Origin: JAYVJH01 sp043777595
GTDB lineage: Bacteria; Bacteroidota; Bacteroidia; Cytophagales; Spirosomataceae
Length of the DNA: 40,589 nt
Assembly: GCA_043777595.1 (NCBI GenBank)
Contig: JAYWHT010000064.1
Span: forward strand, 1 to 40,589
Direction of reading: 5' to 3'
Each line of letters opens with the position of its first letter. Within the stretch, counting starts at the first letter, position 1. The translations under genes and the position numbers were made by a program. Below, one piece after another: positions 16,203 to 25,219 of this stretch. The notes beneath the pieces are model-generated. The model searched no databases. It worked only from the letters and a program-made list of their open reading frames with translations, and was not told the origin of the DNA.

Positions 16203-17199
16203 GGTACAAAGTAACGAGCCATTTGGGGTTTCTGGTACAAAATTTATAAGAATTATTGGCCTGACCGCCAAAATATTACTTTTGGTAGCAATGAGTTGGT
16301 ATCTGTATGCCACTTTTCAGAAACAAGGACAGGATTTTGTCTCCATTTATTGGTTGATTGTCAATAACTTGACTGCCCAAAATACTGTACTACTTGCTGC
16401 CGTACTGGGTATGACTTTTTTAAACTGGGCTACCGAAGCTCTCAAATGGCAAACCCTTGCGCAGCGTGTCGAGCGATTGAGATTTGGGGAGGCACTTGCT
16501 GGGGTTTTTGCGGGTTTGGCCATGGGCTTTGTCATGCCCAACAACATTGGCGATGCCACAGGGCGGATAATGTCGCTCAAAAGCAAAAAGCGGCTGGGTA
16601 GCATTGGCGCAGCGTTGGTGTCCAACGGTGTGCAGTTTTATGTGTCTTTGTTGTTTGGAATGTTGGGTTGGGCTTATTTTTTGTACCACCAGCCCAGTCT
16701 TCAAATCTGGTACAATTTTGTACTTTTGATAGCACTCTTCGGAACGTTGATTTTTGGGGTATTTGTACTTTACAGCCGCCAACGAGCCGCCAATTACCTG
16801 TCTCGATATAGTTTATTTCAAAAAATAGTACCTTACATTGGTATCATTGCCCAGTATCGCCGTTCCGAAATTGGCAAGGCTTTTGGTTGGGCGGTCTTGC
16901 GTTATGGCGTGTTTAGTGTGCAGTTTGGGCTTTTACTTTTTATTTTTAATGTCAAACTTCCCATAGTTACGATGGCGGCTGGTATCTGGTTGGTATTTTT
17001 TTCTAAAACGCTTATTCCGGCCATCAACCTACTCGGAGATTTGGGCATCAGAGAGGCATCTTCGCTTTATGTTTTTGGTTTTTATGGAGTTGCACCTGCC
17101 AATGTTATTGCTGCTACGATTACGCTCTGGGCTATAAACATTTTGGCACCAACGATTGTAGGTGCTTTTTATATCTCGAAAATCAAGTTTAGTACTTGA
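16201..17199 (+). CDS. UPF0104 / lysylphosphatidylglycerol-synthase TM-domain protein
   Basis: The ATG at 16201 gives 332 residues; a GTG at 16150 would lie deep in ruvC. About eight hydrophobic helices are visible. Motifs typical of the UPF0104 (YbhN/AglD-like) membrane family include FAGLAMGFVMPNNIGDATGR and the late LIPAINLLGDLGIREASS segment. Family members are polytopic inner-membrane proteins linked to lipid or glycolipid flipping, and this one lacks the soluble lysyl-transfer domain. The function here is unknown. Confidence 0.8.
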   Translation: MVQSNEPFGVSGTKFIRIIGLTAKILLLVAMSWYLYATFQKQGQDFVSIYWLIVNNLTAQNTVLLAAVLGMTFLNWATEALKWQTLAQRVERLRFGEALAGVFAGLAMGFVMPNNIGDATGRIMSLKSKKRLGSIGAALVSNGVQFYVSLLFGMLGWAYFLYHQPSLQIWYNFVLLIALFGTLIFGVFVLYSRQRAANYLSRYSLFQKIVPYIGIIAQYRRSEIGKAFGWAVLRYGVFSVQFGLLLFIFNVKLPIVTMAAGIWLVFFSKTLIPAINLLGDLGIREASSLYVFGFYGVAPANVIAATITLWAINILAPTIVGAFYISKIKFST

Positions 17200-17220
17200 G
17201 GGTTATTTGGCTTTTATTTG

Positions 17221-17228
17221 TATATTTG
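17221..17228 (+). promoter_or_regulatory. Putative promoter of the R-M cassette
   Basis: TATATTTG matches the TAnnTTTG consensus, 41 bases upstream of the DUF6471 start. A possible TTG lies at 17196-17198, with a slightly long spacing. Confidence 0.45.
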
Positions 17229-17269
17229 TTTTATTATTCTCATATTTGCAAATAAATATAAATTAAGAT

Positions 17270-17590
17270 ATGTCCATTTGGAATAATAAAGTTAAGCGAA
17301 TACTCAAATCAGAGTTAGTCAAACGTGGTTTGTCAACCGAAGATTTAACCACTTTGTTAAACGAAAACGGTTGTACCGAAACGAAGTCAAGCGTTGATAG
17401 TAAAATTAGCCGTGGTACTTTTAGTGCATCTTTTTTTATGCAATGTTTGTATGTGATAGGGTGTATTAAAATTGAAATTGAAGAATATCGTTTGGGCGGT
17501 AACCTCTCTGCTTTTATGATTTCAGAATTACCTGTTTTGATGGTTGCTGAACCAAATATTGAATATAAAACCGTAAAAGATGAGAACTAA
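17270..17590 (+). CDS. DUF6471-like small protein of the R-M cassette
   Basis: This 106-residue protein begins MSIWNNKVKRILKSELVKRG and has a helix-turn-helix-like N-terminal half (residues 10-65). Small proteins of this type commonly precede DNA methyltransferase genes in bacteria. It overlaps the methyltransferase start by 11 bases, so the two are translationally coupled. It could act as a controller protein, but that is inference. The coding sequence is AT-rich like the rest of the cassette. Confidence 0.65.
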   Translation: MSIWNNKVKRILKSELVKRGLSTEDLTTLLNENGCTETKSSVDSKISRGTFSASFFMQCLYVIGCIKIEIEEYRLGGNLSAFMISELPVLMVAEPNIEYKTVKDEN

Positions 17591-18965
17591 ATTAAAATTT
17601 ATTGACTTATTTGCTGGTCTTGGCGGCATTCGTCTCGGGTTTGAACAGGCGTGTCAAGATAGAGAAATTGAAACAGAATGTGTTTTAACTTCTGAAATTA
17701 AACCCTATGCAATTCAAACGCTAAAACATAATCACAAGCACGAAAATTTTGTTGGCGATATTTTTCAAGTTAAAAATGAGGCTATTCCACCATTTGATTT
17801 TTTATTTGGTGGTTTTCCTTGTCAGCCGTTTAGTGCAAGTGGAAAACGCAACGGTTTTGCAGATACAAGAGGAACTTTGTTTTTTGAAATAGAACGAATT
17901 ATAAAATACCATCAACCAAAAGGGTTTATTCTTGAAAATGTTGAGGGTTTGGTAAAACACGATTTAGAAAACAAAAACGACGAAATAGGCAGAACGCTAA
18001 AAACAATTTTAGATAAACTTGAAAATGAATTAGATTATCAAGTGTCTTGGAAAATTTTAGATAGTGTTCAATTTGGTGTTCCACAATCACGAAAACGAGT
18101 TTTTATTGTAGGTACAAAACATGAGAAAGTATCATTAGATCATTTTGAAGTAACTTTTAGAATTTTAGATGATGTTTTAGAAAAAGGCAAACCGATAATG
18201 AATACTGATTTTACTAAAAAGTTACTTTCACATTTTACAGTTGAAGAACTTTATGGTAAATCAATAAAAGACAAACGTGGTGGCGAAAATAATATTCATA
18301 GTTGGGACATTGGCATAAAAGGCGAATGCACAAAAGACCAAATAAATCTATTAAACAGGCTCTTTAAAGAACGAAGAAAAAAACAATGGGCTGGTGAAAT
18401 CGGAATAGATTGGATGGACGGAATGCCTTTAACTTTAAGTCAAATTCAGTCTTTTTTTCCTGTCAATAATCTATTTGAAAGCATTAATGTAAAAGAACTT
18501 TTAGATGATTTGGTTGAAAAAGGCTACATAAAATTTGAACATCCTAAAAAATTGATCTCTGAAAACACGGAAAATGGCGTTATTACTTCTCGTGTTTATG
18601 ATGAAACTAAGCCCAAAGGCTATAATATTGTAACTGGAAAATTAAGTTTTGAGGTGAACAAGATTTTAAATCCTTATGAAATCGCACCAACTTTGGTGGC
18701 AACTGATATGGTTAAAATTGTTGTTCCCGATGGTAAAGGAATTAGAAAATTAACAATAAGAGAAGGGTTAAGGATTTTTGGGTATCCCGAAAATTACGAA
18801 ATTCCTGTTAAAGAAAGTTTAGCCTTTGATTTATTGGGAAATACGGTTGTAGTCCCTGTAATAAAAGCGGTTTCTGAACGAATTTTAGACGTTTTGGAAA
18901 TACCAAAATATGAGGTTTATGAAAATGAAAAAATAGGAATCGAAGCGTCGCTCGTTATAGCTTAA
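17580..18965 (+). CDS. DNA (cytosine-5) methyltransferase
   Basis: The enzyme transfers a methyl group from S-adenosylmethionine to C5 of cytosine in a specific DNA site. It has 461 residues. Motif I is FIDLFAGLGGIRLGFE, motif IV is GGFPCQPFS with catalytic Cys81, motif VI is LENVEGL, motif VIII is QSRKRVFIVG, and motifs IX-X end the protein (FGYPENYEIP, LLGNTVVVPV). A target-recognition region lies at about residues 190-330. It overlaps the upstream small gene by 11 bases and the convergent endonuclease gene by 11 bases. It protects host DNA from that endonuclease. Confidence 0.95.
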   Translation: MRTKLKFIDLFAGLGGIRLGFEQACQDREIETECVLTSEIKPYAIQTLKHNHKHENFVGDIFQVKNEAIPPFDFLFGGFPCQPFSASGKRNGFADTRGTLFFEIERIIKYHQPKGFILENVEGLVKHDLENKNDEIGRTLKTILDKLENELDYQVSWKILDSVQFGVPQSRKRVFIVGTKHEKVSLDHFEVTFRILDDVLEKGKPIMNTDFTKKLLSHFTVEELYGKSIKDKRGGENNIHSWDIGIKGECTKDQINLLNRLFKERRKKQWAGEIGIDWMDGMPLTLSQIQSFFPVNNLFESINVKELLDDLVEKGYIKFEHPKKLISENTENGVITSRVYDETKPKGYNIVTGKLSFEVNKILNPYEIAPTLVATDMVKIVVPDGKGIRKLTIREGLRIFGYPENYEIPVKESLAFDLLGNTVVVPVIKAVSERILDVLEIPKYEVYENEKIGIEASLVIA

Positions 18966-19644
18966 TACCTGTATTTTCAAGATACTTTGTTTTTACTCGT
19001 TTTAGCCAATTTTCACTGTAACTGCTTGTACTGTGCGAATATTTTTCAAGTGTTTCTGAAATGGCATTGAGAAAAGTTGTCTTGTCGGCAAAAGGCTTGT
19101 TTTTCGGAGTTTTAGCGTACCATTTTATAGGTCTCAAATTATATGGTTGGCTGTTTTTGGTTTGCATATTAACAGGATTTGTTCCCGAAGTTCCAGCCAT
19201 TTCCCAAACTTTCATCAGCCATAAATTATCTATACTCAAAACAGAATCAATCATTTTGTAGCCAAAAATCAAATAATCTGCATCAAGTCTTTCTGGTTTG
19301 ATAAGTAGAGATTTGTTGTAAGAGTCAAAATTTGCAATGTCAAATGCTGGTGTAGCATTTGTATTAAACGTTTTTATTTCTAAAAAGCCACTTTTATCGT
19401 CTTCGGCAAGTAAAAAATCTGGAAATTCTTGTGTGTTTACCCTTGTTCTAAAATAAAAGTTCTTTTGTTTTAGCCATTCTCCAAGCCACTCTTGCAATAA
19501 GTCACCAATTGCATCTTTACCGTTATATTTTGCAGAAATTCCACCAAGTATGATTTCAACGCTTCCGATTTGTTCCTTTATTTTAAACTCGTTCAATAAC
19601 AAATCATAAATTTCACCTGCTGTAACCTTTTTCTTTTCTGCCAT
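18955..19644 (-). CDS. Type II restriction endonuclease, possibly NgoBV/NlaIV-like
   Basis: The protein has 229 residues. A PD-(D/E)XK core is visible as EFPDFLLAEDDKSGFLEIK: Pro75-Asp76, then Glu89-x-Lys91. Overall layout and the N-terminal AGEIYDLLLNEF remind me of the NgoBV/NlaIV family (site GGNNCC), but the specificity is only a guess. It is convergent with the methyltransferase and overlaps it by 11 bases. The convergent arrangement lets the two genes be expressed from separate promoters. Confidence 0.75.
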   Translation of the reverse strand: MAEKKKVTAGEIYDLLLNEFKIKEQIGSVEIILGGISAKYNGKDAIGDLLQEWLGEWLKQKNFYFRTRVNTQEFPDFLLAEDDKSGFLEIKTFNTNATPAFDIANFDSYNKSLLIKPERLDADYLIFGYKMIDSVLSIDNLWLMKVWEMAGTSGTNPVNMQTKNSQPYNLRPIKWYAKTPKNKPFADKTTFLNAISETLEKYSHSTSSYSENWLKRVKTKYLENTGIKL

Positions 19645-19737
19645 TCTTGTGTCTTGATTATATTTTAAAATCGTCGCAAATGTACGTTTCTTATCAAACC
19701 GCAGCTCATTACAAATATATCTAATTCAGCACATCGA

Positions 19738-20133
19738 CTACCAAATCACGATTTTTGTCTTTACAGTTTCGCCAGCGGTGGAGGTTATTTTGAGTTCGGT
19801 TTCTTTGGCAGCATAGTTATCTAACACACCTTTTGAAGCATCAATATAGTAAGTTTTGCCACCTACAATCATGTCGGCACCGTCTGTGAGTGTCAGTACG
19901 CCATTGGCATCGGTCGTTTTGGGTTTGGTGGCTGGGCTTGTCGAGGCAAACCAATCTTCGTAACTTGGATACAACTGTACTGTTACTCCCGCTACTGGCT
20001 TACTGGTAGTTCTGTCCAAAACAGTGATTTCTAATGTAGTAATGGGATCAACTTTTTTGGTACAGCCTGCCGCAATCAACAGAACGAATGCCAAGGCTGA
20101 AAGTAGTCGAAACGTGCGAGATGAATATTTCAT
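19738..20133 (-). CDS. Lipoprotein with Ig-like / carboxypeptidase-regulatory domain
   Basis: I choose the ATG at 20133 (131 residues) because it gives a compact signal peptide (MKYSSRTFRLLSALAFVLL) with lipobox IAAGC. The upstream alternative adds nine non-signal residues. The mature part reads like one beta-sandwich domain of the carboxypeptidase-regulatory type (LEITVLDRTTSKPVAGVTVQ, DANGVLTLTDG). Such domains commonly occur on exported Bacteroidota proteins. The specific role is unknown. Confidence 0.7.
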   Translation of the reverse strand: MKYSSRTFRLLSALAFVLLIAAGCTKKVDPITTLEITVLDRTTSKPVAGVTVQLYPSYEDWFASTSPATKPKTTDANGVLTLTDGADMIVGGKTYYIDASKGVLDNYAAKETELKITSTAGETVKTKIVIW

Positions 20134-20243
20134 TGATAAAATAGTGATTAAGTATAGCACAAATATACAGATAATTATAAGTTCTGATGTGGGTGTTCCT
20201 GAAAAATCAATCCCAAAATCGATTAACTTTCTAATTGATTTTC

Positions 20244-20251
20244 TATCTTTG
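20244..20251 (+). promoter_or_regulatory. Putative pyrB promoter -7 element
   Basis: TATCTTTG fits TAnnTTTG and lies 17 bases upstream of the pyrB ATG, implying a very short leader. The -33 element is weak. Confidence 0.4.
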
Positions 20252-20268
20252 CCAAACTTTTATAGATT

Positions 20269-21189
20269 ATGGCTTCACTTTCTGTCAGACACTTATTGGG
20301 TATCAAAAACCTTGCCGAAACTGATATTCATGTTATTTTAGATTCTGCCGTTAATTTTAAGGAGGTTATCAACCAAAAGCCCAGAAAAGTACCATCATTA
20401 CGAGATATAACGGTTGCTAATGTTTTTTTTGAAAACTCAACTCGTACCCGACTTTCGTTTGAACTGGCTGAAAAACGACTTTCGGCAGATGTTGTAAACT
20501 TCTCATCGTCAAGTAGTTCTGTCAAAAAGGGTGAAACGCTACTCGATACCGTCAATAATATTTTGGCCATGAAAGTTGATATGATAGTGATGCGGCACAG
20601 TAGCCCGGGCGCACCGCACTACTTAGCCGACCGCATCAAAGCCAACGTCATCAACGCAGGCGATGGCACACACGAACACCCCACTCAGGCGTTGTTAGAT
20701 GCGTTTTCGATTCGGGAAAAAATAGGTGATTTGGCGGGAAAAAAAGTGGCCATTATCGGCGATATTCTTCATTCACGGGTAGCACTCTCCAATATTTTTT
20801 GTCTGACCAAGCTCGGGGCTGAGGTTACAGTTTGTGGCCCAGCTACGCTTATTCCCAAATATATAGAGAGTTTGGGCGTAAAAGTGAGCCACAATGTAGC
20901 CCAAACATTGGCTTGGTGCGATGTGGCCAATGTACTCAGAATCCAGTTAGAGCGCCTACAAGTTAAGTACTTTCCGTCGTTGAGAGAATACTCGCTTTAT
21001 TTTGGTATCAATAAACAAATGCTCGACAGCCTCAATAAAGAGATTTTACTCATGCACCCTGGCCCCATCAATCGAGGTGTAGAACTCACCTCCGATGCTG
21101 CCGACTCTAACCATTCGATTATTCTCAATCAAGTCGAAAACGGTGTTGCAGTTCGCATGGCGGTTTTGTATCTGTTGGCCCAATCTTAG
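20269..21189 (+). CDS. pyrB: Aspartate carbamoyltransferase catalytic subunit PyrB
   Basis: PyrB condenses carbamoyl phosphate and aspartate to N-carbamoyl-aspartate, the committed step of pyrimidine synthesis. The 306 residues carry FFENSTRTRLSFE (carbamoyl-phosphate site, residues 53-65), GDGTHEHPTQALLD and the late HPGPINRGVEL aspartate loop. No pyrI regulatory gene follows. The stop overlaps the convergent ankyrin gene by four bases. Confidence 0.97.
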   Translation: MASLSVRHLLGIKNLAETDIHVILDSAVNFKEVINQKPRKVPSLRDITVANVFFENSTRTRLSFELAEKRLSADVVNFSSSSSSVKKGETLLDTVNNILAMKVDMIVMRHSSPGAPHYLADRIKANVINAGDGTHEHPTQALLDAFSIREKIGDLAGKKVAIIGDILHSRVALSNIFCLTKLGAEVTVCGPATLIPKYIESLGVKVSHNVAQTLAWCDVANVLRIQLERLQVKYFPSLREYSLYFGINKQMLDSLNKEILLMHPGPINRGVELTSDAADSNHSIILNQVENGVAVRMAVLYLLAQS

Positions 21190-21761
21190 GCCGTTATGCC
21201 ACGGTCGGCGAGCCAGTCAATCACTGTTTGGTTTTTGTAGTTGCGGGCTACATCTATCAAATCTTTAACTATGTCTGGCTCGATGCCAGGTACTTTGTCA
21301 AAAATATAATTGGCTATTGTAAAATCGTTGGTAAAACAAACCATCTGTATCACTACTTGCAAGGGATTAGTACCTATTTTGTTTCGTTCGTTTAGGTTTG
21401 CACCACTCTCAATGAGCGTTTTCACAAAATCAAAATTACCATTGATACACGCCCAGAGCAGTGGTGTAAAACCATATTTGTCTTTGACATTGGGATTGGC
21501 TTTTTTGGATATTAACAATTTCAATAATTTAAGGTATTCTTCGGGGGTCTCTTTCCAATCTTCGCCGCTCATTTTACATAGATATAACAGGGCCGTTTGC
21601 CCCTCGCCGTTGGTCGTGTTTAGGCAGTGTTCAGACCATTTTTCTACTGTTTTTAGGCTCGCAATTTCAATAGCTTTCTCGTACCAGCAACACTGCTTCA
21701 TTTTATGAAGTTTGTTATCGATAAAATACGACTTTAAGAAATTGGGTATATATCTTGTCAT
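21186..21761 (-). CDS. Ankyrin-repeat protein
   Basis: The product has 191 residues. Ankyrin repeats are visible as GQTALLYLCKMSG, YGFTPLLWACINGNFDFVKTLIESGAN and a partial IGTNPLQVVIQ unit. They mediate protein binding; the partner is unknown. There is no signal peptide. A later in-frame ATG (MKQCCWYEK) could also be the start. The gene is convergent with pyrB. Confidence 0.8.
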   Translation of the reverse strand: MTRYIPNFLKSYFIDNKLHKMKQCCWYEKAIEIASLKTVEKWSEHCLNTTNGEGQTALLYLCKMSGEDWKETPEEYLKLLKLLISKKANPNVKDKYGFTPLLWACINGNFDFVKTLIESGANLNERNKIGTNPLQVVIQMVCFTNDFTIANYIFDKVPGIEPDIVKDLIDVARNYKNQTVIDWLADRGITA

Positions 21762-21883
21762 AATATTTATACATGGCCTTGTATGTTAGACTACGACACA
21801 GAGTATAAGTAATGAAAAAGTAGTTTTTTGTTTTTCGAGAATCTGCCAAAATAGCCGTAACTTGTGCGCTAAAAGTAAATGCA

Positions 21884-22669
21884 ATGAAAGTAAGGGCGAA
21901 GAAGTCGTTGGGGCAACATTTTTTGAGAGATTTGCTCGTAGCGCAAAACATAGTTGAGGGTATTTCGGGGGACGGCTACGACAAAGTACTCGAAATAGGG
22001 CCAGGTATGGGTGTACTGACACAGTATTTATTGACCAAAACCAATTATGAAACCTTCGTGGTAGAGCTTGACCGCGAGTCGGTGGCTTATCTGAAAGTAC
22101 ATTTTCCTACTTTGCCACAACAAAATATATTAGAGGCCGACTTCTTGAAATTAGATTTAGATACGCTTTTTGGTGGTAAGCCGTTTGGGGTCATTGGCAA
22201 TTTTCCATATAATATTTCGTCTCAGATTTTTTTTAAAATACTCGAACAACGCAATGCCGTACCAGAGTTGGTCTGTATGCTCCAAAAAGAAGTAGCGGTA
22301 CGCATTGCCTCACCGCCAGGCAACAAAGACTATGGCATTTTGAGTGTTTTTTTACAGGCTTTTTTTGATGTCCAATACCTCTTTACCGTGCCGCCAGAGT
22401 CGTTTATACCGCCGCCAAAAGTACAATCGGGGGTTATTAGAATGAAACGAAACAAAGTACAGGGGTTGGATTGTGATGAAAAACTGTTTTTTCAGGTCGT
22501 CAAAACGGCATTTAACCAACGTCGCAAAACACTCAGAAATGCCCTCAAACCAATGGGCGTTATTTTTGAACACCCGCTCTTAGACCTTCGTGCCGAACGC
22601 CTCGGCGTGGCTGAGTTTGTGGTACTGACCAATGAAATAGCAAAAGGGAATAAAGTTGAGAGTAATTAA
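21884..22669 (+). CDS. rsmA: 16S rRNA dimethyladenosine transferase RsmA
   Basis: RsmA dimethylates two adjacent adenines near the 3' end of 16S rRNA during small-subunit assembly. At 261 residues it has the usual length. The start (RAKKSLGQHFLRD), SAM-binding EIGPGMGVLT and catalytic NFPYNIS are all intact, as is the C-terminal NQRRKTLRNAL helix. It lies 12 bases upstream of mgtE and is likely co-transcribed with it. The start codon is in the usual position, 4-5 residues before the KSLGQ motif. Confidence 0.97.
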   Translation: MKVRAKKSLGQHFLRDLLVAQNIVEGISGDGYDKVLEIGPGMGVLTQYLLTKTNYETFVVELDRESVAYLKVHFPTLPQQNILEADFLKLDLDTLFGGKPFGVIGNFPYNISSQIFFKILEQRNAVPELVCMLQKEVAVRIASPPGNKDYGILSVFLQAFFDVQYLFTVPPESFIPPPKVQSGVIRMKRNKVQGLDCDEKLFFQVVKTAFNQRRKTLRNALKPMGVIFEHPLLDLRAERLGVAEFVVLTNEIAKGNKVESN

Positions 22670-22681
22670 GCACCAAAATCA

Positions 22682-24031
22682 ATGACTTTTGAGCTAACCA
22701 AAGAGTTTTTAGGGCAAATCGAAGCGGCCATCGAAGTTCGAGACGAAAAAAAGTTACGAGCCGAAATGGACGAACTGTACCCAGCCGACATCAATACCGT
22801 TTTGGCAGAACTTGACACCGAACCCGCCCATTATGTGTTTAGTTTGTTGGACAAAGAAGTAGGTGCCGAAATCATGGCCGATATTGACCCAACAGACCGA
22901 AAGCGATTTTTGACTGTTTTTTCGTCCGAAGAAATCGCCAGTTATGTCGAGTATTTTGACTCTGACGATGCCGTGGATTTACTCAAAGAACAACCCATCA
23001 AAATCAGAGAAGAAGTAATTGCACATCTGAAAGACCGTGAACAAGCACGTTTTATTTTAGACTTATTGCCTTACGACGAAGATGTAGCTGGTGGACTGAT
23101 GCAAAAAGAGCTAATCAAAGCCAACATCAACTGGACGGTAAACGAGTGTATTGAAGAAATTAGAAAACAAGCCGAAGATGTTGAAAACGTATATTCGGTC
23201 TATGTCGTGGACGACAACCAACGACTGATGGGTTTGCTGTCGCTCAAAAAAATTGTGTTGGCACGCAAAAATACTAAGATTGAAAACATCTATGACGAAG
23301 ACGTTGTAAAAGTAGAAACTTATAGACCAATCGAGGAAGTAGTCGAGATTATGCAACGTTATGACCTCGATGCCATGCCCGTTGTCAATGTACAAGGGCG
23401 GCTGCTGGGGCGGATTACGATTGACGACATTGTAGATGTAATTACTGACAAAGCCGAAGACGACATTCAGGCGTATGCGGGTATAACAGGCGAAGCCGAA
23501 GAGGACGATACCGTCTGGGATTTGGCCAAATCTCGGCTTCCGTGGCTCATAGTGGGCGTTTGTGGGAGTCTGCTGGCGGCTACGGTCATCAAAGGGTTTG
23601 AGGGCGAACTCACCAAAATTGCGGCCTTGGCTATGTTCATTCCAATTATGGGCAGTACGGGTGGCAATGTGGGTATTCAGACGGCTTCGCTTATAGTACA
23701 GAGTTTAGCCGATAAATCTGGTTTGGAAATTACGTGGCGAGAACGACTTTCAAAAATAGTATCGGTAGCGGCCGTCAATGGCTTGGTAATTGGCATCTTG
23801 GCTGGGTTTTATGTTTGGGCATTTAGCGAGCCGCAACTGTTTTGGGTGGTATGTCTATCGCTGTTAGCTGTCGTGATGTTGGCTTCTTTTATGGGAACAG
23901 TTACACCGCTTGTTTTAGACAAAATCGGTATCAATCCAGCCATAGCTTCGGGGCCATTTATCACAACCGCCAACGATTTGATAGGCATAGGCACTTATTT
24001 TTTGATGGCACATTATTTATTGAACGTATAA
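22682..24031 (+). CDS. mgtE: Magnesium transporter MgtE
   Basis: The 449-residue protein has the MgtE plan. An N-terminal helical domain (about 1-130) is followed by two CBS domains (about 135-260) and five membrane helices (about 283-449) ending in NPAIASGPFITTANDLIGIG. The Asp in that last motif corresponds to the selectivity-filter aspartate of the family. The transporter moves Mg2+ into the cytoplasm and is gated by Mg2+ binding between the cytosolic domains. It follows rsmA at 12 bases. Confidence 0.95.
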   Translation: MTFELTKEFLGQIEAAIEVRDEKKLRAEMDELYPADINTVLAELDTEPAHYVFSLLDKEVGAEIMADIDPTDRKRFLTVFSSEEIASYVEYFDSDDAVDLLKEQPIKIREEVIAHLKDREQARFILDLLPYDEDVAGGLMQKELIKANINWTVNECIEEIRKQAEDVENVYSVYVVDDNQRLMGLLSLKKIVLARKNTKIENIYDEDVVKVETYRPIEEVVEIMQRYDLDAMPVVNVQGRLLGRITIDDIVDVITDKAEDDIQAYAGITGEAEEDDTVWDLAKSRLPWLIVGVCGSLLAATVIKGFEGELTKIAALAMFIPIMGSTGGNVGIQTASLIVQSLADKSGLEITWRERLSKIVSVAAVNGLVIGILAGFYVWAFSEPQLFWVVCLSLLAVVMLASFMGTVTPLVLDKIGINPAIASGPFITTANDLIGIGTYFLMAHYLLNV

Positions 24032-24094
24032 CTGCCCACACAAATAAAGTACAATTTTTTTAGCTAAATTTATACATAAAAACTCTAAAATACC

Positions 24095-25201
24095 ATGAAA
24101 CAATTATTTTTTGGCCTAATAACCCTCACGGTGATTTGTGCAGCCTGCCAAACAAAAACCGATGACCCCACGCCAGTAGCACCTGTGCCTACACCCACAC
24201 CCGTAGCCATCTCTTACCTCAAAGACATTTCGCCTTTTTCGATTGGGGCTTCTATTGACCCCAATCTTCTCAAAAACAACCCCACTTATCGCTATACACT
24301 CACCGACGAAATGAGTAGTATTACCGTTGAAAATGCTCAAAAATGGGGCTGGATTCATCCTGGCATCAATACCTTTAATTTTGTTGATGCCGACTACATA
24401 GTGAACTGGGCCGAAACCAACAAAAAACGAGTACATGGCCATACGCTGCTCTGGCACGCCTATAACCCCGACTGGCTCAATAAATTTCAGGGCGACTCGG
24501 TGGCTTGGGAAAACCTGATGAAAACCCATATCCAAACTGTTGTAGGCCACTACAAAGGCAAAGTAAAATCGTGGGACGTTGTCAATGAGGCATTTACAGA
24601 CGGTGGTGCCTACCGACAGGCCGACCCAAGAGCAAACGAAGGGAGCATTTGGGCGCAAAAGTTGGGTACAGACTATGTAGCCCGAGCCTTTGAGTATGCC
24701 CACCAAGCCGACCCCGACGCTCTGCTGTTTTATAATGATTACGGCCAAGAAGGATACCCAAACAAACTAAAAGCCTGTGTCAATTTGGCCAATGACCTAA
24801 AAAAACGAGGCGTTCCTATTCATGGACTGGGGCTGCAGTTTCATTTGGGCGTGTCGCAGTCAGACGTTGCCATTGCCAATGCCATTAAGCAGTTTGCCGC
24901 AACGGGGCTGTTGGTTCATATTTCAGAATTGGATATTTTGGTATCGGACTGGCAAAAAAATAGTGCACTGGTATATACCGAAAGTCTCCAACAACGCCAA
25001 GCCGATAAGTATAAACTGATTGCCCAAAACTATAAACAACTCGTACCAAAAGCCCAGCAACATGGTATTACGACCTGGAACTTAGGCGATGGCGATAGCT
25101 GGATTCCACAACAAGGCTACACCGACTGGCCGTTATTATTCGACAAATCGTACAGCCGCAAAAAAGCCTATTATAGTTTTTCAGAGGGTTTGAAAAATTA
25201 A
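24095..25201 (+). CDS. GH10 endo-1,4-beta-xylanase, exported lipoprotein
   Basis: The enzyme hydrolyses internal xylan linkages. It has 368 residues. The N-terminus is a lipoprotein-type signal with Cys18 (ICAAC; an unusual Cys at -3) followed by a Pro/Thr/Val-rich linker (about 24-38). The single GH10 barrel shows VHGHTLLWH (substrate binding), WDVVNEAF (acid/base Glu165) and HISELDI (nucleophile Glu278). No sugar transporter or second polysaccharide enzyme is adjacent, so this is not a polysaccharide-utilisation locus. PaiB begins 18 bases later. Confidence 0.93.
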   Translation: MKQLFFGLITLTVICAACQTKTDDPTPVAPVPTPTPVAISYLKDISPFSIGASIDPNLLKNNPTYRYTLTDEMSSITVENAQKWGWIHPGINTFNFVDADYIVNWAETNKKRVHGHTLLWHAYNPDWLNKFQGDSVAWENLMKTHIQTVVGHYKGKVKSWDVVNEAFTDGGAYRQADPRANEGSIWAQKLGTDYVARAFEYAHQADPDALLFYNDYGQEGYPNKLKACVNLANDLKKRGVPIHGLGLQFHLGVSQSDVAIANAIKQFAATGLLVHISELDILVSDWQKNSALVYTESLQQRQADKYKLIAQNYKQLVPKAQQHGITTWNLGDGDSWIPQQGYTDWPLLFDKSYSRKKAYYSFSEGLKN

Positions 25202-25219
25202 AATGACACCTGACACATT

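Noticed and set aside
24116..24748. 210-codon minus-strand ORF antisense to the xylanase gene
   Set aside because: Shadow frame of the GH10 gene; no domain signatures, while the sense frame has both catalytic glutamates.
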